From: JAMWZF01 sp041628615 | Lineage (GTDB): Bacteria; Pseudomonadota; Alphaproteobacteria; Rhodobacterales; Rhodobacteraceae | Length of the DNA stretch: 5,105 nt | Reading direction: 5' to 3' | Assembly (NCBI GenBank): GCA_041628615.1 | Contig: JBFKOW010000212.1 | Span: 1-5,105, forward strand | Shown here: piece after piece, positions 1 through 4,806 of the stretch | How positions within the stretch are numbered: the stretch's first letter is position 1 | Layout: every line of letters starts with the position of its first letter | Notes under the pieces: generated by a model | Told to the model about the DNA's origin: nothing | The model's input: only the letters and a program-made list of their open reading frames with translations | The model's database searches: none | Made by a program: the position numbers and the translations under genes

Positions 1-108
1 CGGGCCGCGCCCGAGGCGCAGCGGGCGGCGATGGCGGTGACGATGCAGCGGCTGGGGCAGGGCGGCGAACCGCCGGGCCTGCGGGCGGCGCGGGTCGTGG
101 CGGGGTGA
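1..108 (+). CDS. lpxB: C-terminal fragment, probably lipid-A-disaccharide synthase
   Basis: The reading frame is open from the first base and stops at TGA 106-108, giving the last 35 residues of a protein that begins outside the window. The tail contains AQRAAMAVTMQRLGQGGE, then PPGLRAARVVAG. This resembles the end of alphaproteobacterial LpxB, where a helix carrying 'Q..AM...M..LG.GG' is followed by 'AA..VL'. LpxB is a peripheral inner-membrane glycosyltransferase that condenses UDP-2,3-diacylglucosamine with lipid X during lipid A synthesis. No catalytic residue lies in this fragment, so the name rests on a remembered C-terminal pattern only. Another GT-B glycosyltransferase is possible. 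The high GC and third-position G/C use match real coding sequence. The stop codon lies within the first copy of a 13-nt tandem repeat. Confidence 0.5.
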   Translation, partial: RAAPEAQRAAMAVTMQRLGQGGEPPGLRAARVVAG

Positions 109-140
109 TGCGCCGGGGTGATTCCGCGGGGTGATTCGGG
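102..140. repeat. Three tandem copies of a 13-nt unit
   Basis: Three consecutive 13-nt units all begin GGGGTGAT: ggggtgatgcgcc (102-114), ggggtgattccgc (115-127) and ggggtgattcggg (128-140). The first 8 bases are invariant and the last 5 vary. The first unit carries the TGA stop of the upstream gene. The second and third units each create a GATTC, a potential CcrM (GANTC) methylation site. It is most simply a short slippage duplication just after a gene end. No function can be assigned. Confidence 0.7.
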
Positions 141-308
141 GCGCACGTGGCCCGGACGCCGGTCCCGAATGGTGAGGATTTGCGGCAATCGCGGTGTCTT
201 TTCCGGACTAATTCCATCCGCGCACTCAATTCAACCCGGGGTTGCCAGGCCGGGGTCAGAGTGCGGCGAACGGAAGAGATTCCTTTCAAATGCGGCGCAA
301 ATGTGTTA

Positions 309-344
309 GCACTTCGTTAAGTGCACCTTTCACTGGGGAAGTGA
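309..344 (+). promoter_or_regulatory. Leader with alternative hairpins around the ribosome binding site
   Basis: Just before the VPLPA-CTERM gene, GCACTT (309-314) and AAGTGC (319-324) form a perfect 6-bp stem with a 4-nt loop. TCACT (330-334) and AGTGA (340-344) form a 5-bp stem whose loop GGGGA (335-339) is the core of the Shine-Dalgarno sequence. The same segments also pair the other way: CACTTC (310-315) is the exact complement of GAAGTG (338-343), and AGTG (320-323) of CACT (331-334). The layout is thus four segments with two exclusive folds. The pairings are seen directly; a regulatory role is inference. The 16-nt perfect dyad 309-324 could equally be a DNA operator. No convincing -35/-10 pair was found upstream. 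Confidence 0.4.
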
Positions 345-347
345 GTG

Positions 348-1010
348 ATGTTTACGAAGAAGATTATGACCGCGGCAGCGGTCGCTATTTCTGCCATTTC
401 GTTCGCAAGCACGGCTAGTTCGGCGACTGTCACGACGTTTTTCAGCACATTCCTGACCGGAACGGATGTCGGGAATTCGTCGCTGGCGACGCTGGTGGCG
501 GAAGACGTGGCGGGCGGGGTCGAAATGACCCTGACGAACACCGGCACCGCCGCAGGCGTCAGCAGCTTCGACACGCAGCTCTTTCTCGCCTATGCCGCGC
601 CGAACGACTCGAGCGTCGGACTGACCCACATCAGCGGGGTCCAGACCAAGAATTTCGTCACGAACGCGGGCAACATAACGAACGCCGGCTATTCGTGGCA
701 GATGCTCGTGGAGTGGGGCACCAGCAACAATAACAATGGTGCGGCGCGGCTCGAGATCGGCGAAAGCTCGAAGTTTCTGCTGACCGGCGCGACTACGGCC
801 CGCTTGTTCGGCAACAGCGGCAGCAACCCCTACGCGATGATCCACATCCAGGGCGTCGGCGACAACGCGAACCTTTCGTCGAAGTACGGCCCGGGCGACA
901 ACGGCGGCGGCGGCATTACGCCCGTTCCGCTCCCGGCCTCGTTGCCGCTCTTGCTCGGCGCGCTCGGCCTCGGCGGCTTCGCGCTCAAGCGGCGTCAGCG
1001 GTCGGCCTGA
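348..1010 (+). CDS. Secreted VPLPA-CTERM sorting-domain protein
   Basis: This is a 220-residue exported protein of unknown specific function. A Sec signal peptide spans about residues 1-26: KK at 4-5, a hydrophobic stretch AAAVAISAISFA, and likely cleavage after SSA at 24-26. The mature part is rich in Asn, Gly, Ser and Thr and looks like an extracellular beta-rich domain. The tail has the full sorting signal: VPLPA at 193-197, a hydrophobic helix 198-212 with LLLGALGLGG, and a basic end KRRQR at 214-218. Known VPLPA-CTERM proteins are thought to be processed by a dedicated exosortase (XrtD type) and are often linked to exopolysaccharide or biofilm matrix. No exosortase lies in this window. 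ATG 348 is preferred over GTG 345 because GGGGAA (335-340) is then 7 nt away. The gene is monocistronic, with its own terminator 29 bp downstream. Confidence 0.85.
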   Translation: MFTKKIMTAAAVAISAISFASTASSATVTTFFSTFLTGTDVGNSSLATLVAEDVAGGVEMTLTNTGTAAGVSSFDTQLFLAYAAPNDSSVGLTHISGVQTKNFVTNAGNITNAGYSWQMLVEWGTSNNNNGAARLEIGESSKFLLTGATTARLFGNSGSNPYAMIHIQGVGDNANLSSKYGPGDNGGGGITPVPLPASLPLLLGALGLGGFALKRRQRSA

Positions 1011-1038
1011 TCCCGCCGAATCCTCGATGAAGGACACG

Positions 1039-1064
1039 GGGGCGCCTTGAGGGCGCCCCTTTTT
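1039..1064 (+). terminator. Rho-independent terminator of the VPLPA-CTERM gene
   Basis: GGGGCGCC (1039-1046) pairs perfectly with GGCGCCCC (1052-1059) across a 5-nt loop TTGAG, and five T residues (1060-1064) follow at once. It lies 29 bp after the stop codon at 1010 and separates this gene from the downstream protease gene. Confidence 0.92.
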
Positions 1065-1087
1065 CGTCTCATTAACCACCTATCAGA

Positions 1088-1121
1088 GGCCCGCTAAGGG
1101 CCCGGGGCGGATAGAATGAGG
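1088..1121 (+). promoter_or_regulatory. Protease leader: small hairpin and Shine-Dalgarno site
   Basis: GGCCC (1088-1092) and GGGCC (1098-1102) form a 5-bp stem with loop GCTAA. The Shine-Dalgarno match GAGG (1118-1121) lies 7 nt before ATG 1129 and fixes that start. A TAGAAT at 1112-1117 resembles a -10 box, but no -35 sits at the right distance and a start there would leave almost no leader, so it is not called as a promoter. A TTAACC, the right half of a CtrA box, occurs at 1072-1077. The promoter must lie within about 65 bp after the terminator unless the gene is transcribed by read-through. Confidence 0.4.
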
Positions 1122-1128
1122 CGACATC

Positions 1129-2268
1129 ATGCGGGATCGGCTGTTCGAGCTGTGGAGATCCATCGAAGACATCAACGGTCCGGGCGGCATCCACGCCGCC
1201 TTTGCGGCGGGCGGCAAGCCGGGTAACGGACGGCCGCTGCCCGAGATGCCGGAGACCCCGGCCGCCGAGAAGGCGCTGCCCAAGATCCTCGGAGACGGCC
1301 TGGACGAGCCGGCCGCGGACGAGGGAACCACCGAGTCCGGTGACCTCGGCGACCCGGCCTATGCCAAGCCGGAACACGCCGGCGGCGGCAAGGGCGGCGG
1401 CGGGTCTTCCGACGGCGGCGGCAAGGGCTGGGGCAAGACCAAGACCTCGGAGCCCGACCCGGAGCCGACCCCCGAGCCGACGCCGGAGCCGGAACCGACG
1501 CCGGAACCGACCCCCGACCCCGAGCCGACGCCGGAACCGACCCCCGAGCCTGCACCGGCACCGGGGCCCTACGTCACGGCGGACTACGTCAGCGGCCAGG
1601 ATACCCCCAACGGCTACAACGTCGCCATCGACTTCACCGGAGACTGGACCGACGCCCAGATCGCCGAGATCATCAAGGCCGCCGAGGCGATCAGCGACTT
1701 CGTGACCGGCGATGTCGCCGACAGTTCGACCCATCTCGGCCTCGTCGACGATATCTTCATCTCGGTGCAGCTCGTCGCCATCGACGGCGGCGGCGGCAAG
1801 GGTGGCTGGGGCGGCTATACTGCCTTTGGCACCGATGGCCTGCCCTCGATGGGCTACGTGAAGATCGACAGCGCCGACGTGAACAGCCTGCTGAACGGCG
1901 GCATCCTCGACGACTTCGTGTTGCACGAGATGCTGCACGCCATGGGCTTCGGCACTGCCTGGAGTGGTCTCGGCCTTGTCGAGAACATCGGCGGCCAGCT
2001 CCGCTTCACCGGCGCCAACGCCACCGAGGCCTACCTGACCGAGTATGCCGATATCGCCGCAAATGATCCGGGCGCCATCTACGGCGTTCCGGTCGAGATG
2101 GACGGGGGAGCGGGCACCGCGGGCGTCCATTGGGACGAGGCCGTGTTCGGCGCCGAGCTGATGACAGGCTGGATCGGCTGGAGCAACTCGGTGTCGGACA
2201 TGACCATCGCCGCCCTCGAGGACATGGGCTACGACACGATCTACGCCGACGAACTGATCTTCGTCTGA
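1129..2268 (+). CDS. Leishmanolysin-like (M8) zinc metalloprotease with proline-rich linker
   Basis: This is a 379-residue predicted zinc endopeptidase of the metzincin clan. The catalytic motif HEMLHAMGFGTAW starts at residue 266, giving zinc ligands H266 and H270 and general base E267. The third ligand is H334 in GVHWDE, 64 residues later; that wide spacing is the mark of the leishmanolysin family, whereas most metzincins keep the three His within one short motif. ELMTG with M345 is the Met-turn, followed by SDMTIAALEDMGY at 356-368. The order is N-terminal region 1-84, Gly/Lys-rich segment 85-104, Pro-Glu-Thr repeat 108-146 and catalytic domain 148-373. A second Gly-Lys stretch at 220-229 lies inside the domain. 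There is no Sec signal peptide. The C-terminus DELIFV, an acidic residue then hydrophobic ones, resembles the secretion signal of type I exported proteases. Export is inference and the substrate is unknown. The gene converges on mnmA and its last 263 bp overlap that frame. Confidence 0.88.
   Translation: MRDRLFELWRSIEDINGPGGIHAAFAAGGKPGNGRPLPEMPETPAAEKALPKILGDGLDEPAADEGTTESGDLGDPAYAKPEHAGGGKGGGGSSDGGGKGWGKTKTSEPDPEPTPEPTPEPEPTPEPTPDPEPTPEPTPEPAPAPGPYVTADYVSGQDTPNGYNVAIDFTGDWTDAQIAEIIKAAEAISDFVTGDVADSSTHLGLVDDIFISVQLVAIDGGGGKGGWGGYTAFGTDGLPSMGYVKIDSADVNSLLNGGILDDFVLHEMLHAMGFGTAWSGLGLVENIGGQLRFTGANATEAYLTEYADIAANDPGAIYGVPVEMDGGAGTAGVHWDEAVFGAELMTGWIGWSNSVSDMTIAALEDMGYDTIYADELIFV
1450..1566 (+). 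repeat. Pro-Glu-Thr repeat tract inside the protease gene
   Basis: Codons 108-146 encode a low-complexity linker built from PEPT and PDPEPT units. At the DNA level a 23-nt stretch occurs twice exactly, at 1495-1517 and 1525-1547, a period of 30 nt (10 codons, TPEPTPDPEP). The tract joins the N-terminal region to the catalytic domain and probably forms a stiff, extended spacer. The in-frame period means copy number can change without breaking the gene. Confidence 0.85.
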
Positions 2269-3436
2269 TCCCCTCGGGGACCGGGGCGCGGGCGGCCGAA
2301 CGCCCGCGCCAGATCCAGCCGCCGCCCAGCACCCGGGTGCCGCCGGTTTCGTAGAACACGCAGGCCTGTCCGGGGCTGACCCCGTCCTCCGGCGTCAGCA
2401 GCTCCACCTCCGCCTCGGTGGCAGAGAGCGGCCGGATCACCGCCGGCGCCGGCGGCCGGGTGGAGCGCACCCGCACCGAGACCTCGCGCGCCCCGGTGCC
2501 GTCGAAGGTTCCGTCTCCCAGCCAGTTGATCTCGCGCACCGGCACCGTCCGAGTCGCCAGCATCTCCTTCGGGCCGACGACCACCCGCCGGCCGTCCACG
2601 TCCAGCTTCACGACGTAAAGCGGCTCGTCCAGCCCGCCGATCCCGAGCCCGCGGCGCTGGCCGATCGTGTAGTGGATCACCCCGCGATGCGTGCCCAGCA
2701 CCCGCCCGTCGACGTGGACGATCTCGCCCGGGTCGGCGGCGCCGGGACGCAGCTTCTCGATCACCGCGGCGTAGTTGCCGTTGGGCACGAAGCAGATGTC
2801 CTGGCTGTCGGGCTTGTCCGCCACCGGCAGCCCGTAGCGCGCCGCCAGCGCCCGGGTCTCGGCCTTGCTCGTCAGGTGGCCGAGCGGGAAGCGCAGGAAG
2901 TCGAGCTGTTCCGCCGTGGTGGAGAACAGGAAATAGGACTGGTCGCGGTTCGGGTCGCCCGCGGTGTGCAGTTCCGCGCCATGCGCGCCGATCTTGCGCT
3001 GGATGTAGTGCCCGGTGGCCATGCAGTCGGCCTCGAGGTCCTTCGCGGTCTCCAGCAGGTCCTTGAACTTCACCCGCTCGTTGCAGCGGATGCAGGGCAC
3101 CGGCGTCGCCCCGGCGAGGTAGCTGTCGGCGAATTCGTCGATCACCGCCTCGCGGAAGGTGTTCTCGTAGTCGAGAACGTAATGCGGAAAGCCCATCTCC
3201 TCGGCCACCCGGCGGGCGTCGTGGATGTCGCGCCCGGCGCAGCAGGCGCCCTTCTTGGCCAGCGCCGCGCCGTGGTCGTAGAGCTGGAGCGTCACGCCCA
3301 CCACGTCGTAGCCCTCGTCGGCCAGCATCGCCGCGACGACCGAGGAATCCACCCCGCCCGACATCGCCACCACGACACGGGTGTCCCGGGGCGCCTTCGG
3401 AAGGCCGAGTGAGTTGAGCGCGGGGTCGAGGGGCAT
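2006..3436 (-). CDS. mnmA: tRNA-uridine 2-sulfurtransferase MnmA with abnormal C-terminal extension
   Basis: MnmA (TrmU) installs the 2-thio group on U34 of tRNA-Glu, -Gln and -Lys in the cytoplasm, using ATP and sulfur from a relay or directly from IscS. The PP-loop SGGVDSS is at residues 26-32. The two catalytic cysteines are C118 in CIRCNERVKF and C215 in DSQDICF. GHYIQRK (142-148), DQSYFLF (165-171) and TIGQRRGLGIGG (257-268) are conserved family blocks. Family members end near GGGWIWRG, here residues 371-378. This frame has no stop there. It continues to residue 476 with a low-complexity tail (about 35 Arg in the last 97 residues) lying antisense to the protease gene. The tail looks non-native, from a lost stop codon, a rearrangement at the gene end or a sequencing error. 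The start at 3436 fits the usual 'M.LDP.LNSLG' N-terminus, although no good Shine-Dalgarno precedes it. The gene diverges from sciP. Confidence 0.93.
   Translation of the reverse strand: MPLDPALNSLGLPKAPRDTRVVVAMSGGVDSSVVAAMLADEGYDVVGVTLQLYDHGAALAKKGACCAGRDIHDARRVAEEMGFPHYVLDYENTFREAVIDEFADSYLAGATPVPCIRCNERVKFKDLLETAKDLEADCMATGHYIQRKIGAHGAELHTAGDPNRDQSYFLFSTTAEQLDFLRFPLGHLTSKAETRALAARYGLPVADKPDSQDICFVPNGNYAAVIEKLRPGAADPGEIVHVDGRVLGTHRGVIHYTIGQRRGLGIGGLDEPLYVVKLDVDGRRVVVGPKEMLATRTVPVREINWLGDGTFDGTGAREVSVRVRSTRPPAPAVIRPLSATEAEVELLTPEDGVSPGQACVFYETGGTRVLGGGWIWRGRSAARAPVPEGIRRRSVRRRRSCRSPCPRGRRWSCPTPSCSSRSSLSSARRRTRPRPNGRPRCPLPRPSRPERRRWRPDHLRRYRHTRSGRPRWRWRR
2285..2310. terminator. Perfect GC hairpin at the convergent protease/mnmA boundary
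   Basis: GGCGCGGGCG (2285-2294) and CGCCCGCGCC (2301-2310) form an uninterrupted 10-bp stem with a 6-nt loop GCCGAA. It lies 16 bp after the protease stop and covers mnmA codons 376-384, the point where MnmA should end. A second small dyad, TCCCC/GGGGA, lies at 2269-2280. Neither side has a T-tract, so this is at best an atypical bidirectional terminator or a Rho-assisted 3'-end stabiliser. Its position supports the view that mnmA originally ended here. Confidence 0.5.
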
Positions 3437-3487
3437 GGGGCGGGCTGTCCGGTGGAGGCGGCCGCGGCGGGGCCGACGGTTCGCCGG

Positions 3488-3515
3488 AATATAGGAAAAT
3501 CCAAGCTATTCTCAA
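3488..3515 (-). promoter_or_regulatory. Sigma70-type promoter for mnmA
   Basis: On the minus strand TTGAGA (3515-3510; one mismatch to TTGACA) is followed after 16 nt by TATATT (3493-3488; one mismatch to TATAAT). Transcription would start near 3480, giving a leader of about 44 nt before the mnmA ATG at 3436. The AT-rich patch stands out in this GC-rich sequence. Confidence 0.6.
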
Positions 3516-3523
3516 GCCGCCGT

Positions 3524-3538
3524 TTCACCCTGCCTTAA
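3524..3538 (+). promoter_or_regulatory. Possible weak CtrA box in the mnmA/sciP divergent region
   Basis: TTCA (3524-3527), 7 nt, then TTAA (3535-3538) matches the CtrA consensus TTAA-N7-TTAA with one mismatch, but lacks the C that usually follows. It lies 53 bp before the sciP start and 9 bp upstream of the mnmA -35. In Caulobacter sciP is CtrA-activated, so the position makes sense. The match is short enough to arise by chance. Confidence 0.3.
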
Positions 3539-3590
3539 GCTCGCCCGCCCAAGGTTCGCCCCATGTCAGGCACGCAAACGGGGTGAGAAC

Positions 3591-3869
3591 ATGTATTTGC
3601 GCAAGATCGACGGGCCGAGATCGGTCCGGCTGCCGGACGGCTCGATGATGACGCGGGCGGACCTGCCGCCGCCGAACACGATGCGCTGGGTGGCATCGCG
3701 CAAGGCGGCCGTGGTCAAGGCGGTGGCCGCGGGACTGATCTCGCGGGACGAGGCGATGCGGCTCTACGGACTGTCCGACGAGGAGTTCGACGGCTGGCTC
3801 AATGCGGTCGCGCGACACGGCGAAGCGGCCCTGCGGGCGACTGCCCTACAAAAATATAGACAACCATAG
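3591..3869 (+). CDS. sciP: CtrA inhibitor protein SciP (DUF1153 family)
   Basis: This is a 92-residue cytoplasmic protein, close to the 90-95 residues typical of the family. The N-terminus MYLRKIDGPRSVRLPDG, then MTRADLPPP at 20-28, and the helical region RWVASRKAAVVKAVAAGLIS at 32-51 are hallmarks of SciP. A helix-turn-helix-like segment follows at about 51-70 (SRDEAMRLYGLSDEEFDGWL), then RHGEAALRATALQ at 75-87. In Caulobacter, SciP binds CtrA and blocks activation of CtrA-dependent promoters; it has also been reported to bind DNA. The Shine-Dalgarno match GGGTGAG at 3581-3587 is followed closely by ATG 3591. ctrA starts 92 bp downstream on the same strand. A CtrA box in that gap suggests ctrA has its own promoter, so the two are neighbours but perhaps not one operon. 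No terminator is visible between them. Confidence 0.92.
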   Translation: MYLRKIDGPRSVRLPDGSMMTRADLPPPNTMRWVASRKAAVVKAVAAGLISRDEAMRLYGLSDEEFDGWLNAVARHGEAALRATALQKYRQP

Positions 3870-3896
3870 GTAGAAGTGCGAAGCTGTCTCAGAGCG

Positions 3897-3913
3897 CTAA
3901 CGCGCCATTAACC
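3897..3913 (+). promoter_or_regulatory. CtrA-binding box upstream of ctrA
   Basis: CTAA (3897-3900), exactly 7 nt, then TTAACC (3908-3913) matches the CtrA consensus TTAA-N7-TTAA(C) with one mismatch. The right half reads TTAACCAT (3908-3915). The box begins 65 bp before the ctrA ATG, where a CtrA dimer would overlap the -35 region of a ctrA promoter, as at Caulobacter ctrA P2. No clear -10 was found. No GANTC site is present in the sciP-ctrA gap, so there is no sign here of the methylation control seen at Caulobacter ctrA P1. Confidence 0.7.
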
Positions 3914-3928
3914 ATTTCGGGCCTACGG

Positions 3929-3954
3929 TCCACCGGGAAGTGGAGCTAGCGGAG
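3929..3954 (+). promoter_or_regulatory. ctrA leader hairpin and Shine-Dalgarno site
   Basis: TCCAC (3929-3933) and GTGGA (3940-3944) form a 5-bp stem with a 6-nt loop. GGAG (3951-3954) lies 7 nt before ATG 3962 and supports that start. The hairpin is short and may have no role. Confidence 0.5.
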
Positions 3955-3961
3955 ACACACG

Positions 3962-4678
3962 ATGCGCGTCCTTTTGGTAGAAGACGATCCGGCGACCTCC
4001 AAGAGCATCGAAATGATGCTGGGTCATGCAAATCTCAATGTCTATACCACGGATATGGGCGAGGAAGGCATCGACCTCGCGAAGCTCTACGACTACGACC
4101 TGATCCTGCTCGATCTCGGCCTGCCGGACATGAACGGCCACGAGGTGCTGCGCCAGTTGCGGCTGGCCCGGATCGAGACGCCGATCCTGATCCTGTCCGG
4201 CGACGACGCAACCGAAAGCAAACTCAAGGGCTTCGGCTTCGGAGCGGACGATTACCTCACGAAGCCGTTCCACCGCGAGGAACTGATCGCCCGGATCCAC
4301 GCCATCATCCGGCGCTCGAAGGGCCATGCCCAGTCGACCATCAAGACCGGCAAGGTGACCGTCAATCTCGACGCCAAGACGGTGGAGGCGGAAGGCAGCC
4401 CGGTGCATCTGACCGGCAAGGAATACCAGATGCTGGAGCTGCTCAGCCTGCGCAAGGGGACCACGCTGACCAAGGAGATGTTCCTCAACCATCTCTACGG
4501 CGGCATGGACGAACCCGAGCTGAAGATCATCGACGTATTCATCTGCAAGTTGCGCAAGAAGCTGAGCGAGGCGACGGGCGGCGACAACTACATCGAGACG
4601 GTGTGGGGCCGGGGCTATGTCCTGCGCGACCCGGAACCCGACCAGATGGACCAGGAGCGGCTGGCTATCGGCGCCTGA
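3962..4678 (+). CDS. ctrA: Cell-cycle response regulator CtrA (OmpR/PhoB type)
   Basis: This is a 238-residue DNA-binding response regulator. The receiver domain spans 1-117: acidic pocket E7, D8, D9; phospho-acceptor D51 in LILLDLGLPDMNG; S79; and K101 in LTKPFHR. A winged-helix effector domain spans about 125-222, with the very conserved recognition segment EPELKIIDVFICKLRKKL (184-201) and the wing ETVWGRGYVLRDP (212-224). In alphaproteobacteria CtrA is phosphorylated through CckA and ChpT and binds TTAA-N7-TTAA sites. In Caulobacter it controls cell division, flagella and replication; in Rhodobacterales mainly motility and gene transfer agents. The C-terminus LAIGA is short and Ala-ended, reminiscent of the ClpXP-exposed end of Caulobacter CtrA. 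All key residues are intact. Expression is probably autoregulated through the box at 3897-3913 and restrained by SciP encoded just upstream. No intrinsic terminator is seen after the stop. Confidence 0.97.
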   Translation: MRVLLVEDDPATSKSIEMMLGHANLNVYTTDMGEEGIDLAKLYDYDLILLDLGLPDMNGHEVLRQLRLARIETPILILSGDDATESKLKGFGFGADDYLTKPFHREELIARIHAIIRRSKGHAQSTIKTGKVTVNLDAKTVEAEGSPVHLTGKEYQMLELLSLRKGTTLTKEMFLNHLYGGMDEPELKIIDVFICKLRKKLSEATGGDNYIETVWGRGYVLRDPEPDQMDQERLAIGA

Positions 4679-4806
4679 GGCGCGGGCGGCCGCCACCTTC
4701 GTGGACAGGCTGTCGGGGCCTGCTCGGGCTGACCGGCGCCCCTGATCCGCGCGCCCGAACACCCCCTTCCGCGAGCCCTGTCTGATCCGGGCAGCGGACG
4801 CCGGGT
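4679..4806. other. Non-coding spacer between ctrA and the 88-bp repeat array
   Basis: No plausible gene, tRNA or intrinsic terminator was found in these 128 bp. There is a perfect 10-bp palindrome GGCGGCCGCC (4685-4694). The stretch from about 4765 (ccccttccgcgagccctgt) vaguely resembles the middle of the repeat unit that follows, so a decayed partial copy is possible. GGGCAGCGGAC (4789-4799) is an exact inverted copy of GTCCGCTGCCC at 4920-4930 in the second repeat. Confidence 0.5.

Noticed and set aside
242..270. TTGCCA as a -35 box for the VPLPA-CTERM gene
   Set aside because: No AT-rich -10 follows at 15-19 nt; the sequence there is GC-rich.
118..309. 63-codon plus-strand frame in the non-coding stretch after the first gene
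   Set aside because: It has no Shine-Dalgarno sequence, unusual composition and overlap with the tandem repeat. Its stop TAG lies at the leader hairpin.
330..1079. Minus-strand frame of 249 codons opposite the VPLPA-CTERM gene
   Set aside because: It starts in the terminator region and is Arg/Ala-rich. The plus strand has signal peptide, sorting tail, ribosome binding site and terminator.
1112..1117. TAGAAT as a -10 box for the protease
   Set aside because: No -35 lies 16-18 nt upstream, and transcription from it would begin about 5 nt before the ATG, beyond the Shine-Dalgarno site.
1072..2130. Minus-strand frame of 352 codons opposite the protease
   Set aside because: It is a shadow of the high-GC protease gene. 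The plus strand carries a recognisable M8 domain, whereas this one is Gly/Arg/Val-rich with no motif.
2672..3412. Plus-strand frame of 246 codons opposite mnmA
   Set aside because: It is antisense to the conserved MnmA core and shows no recognisable features of its own.
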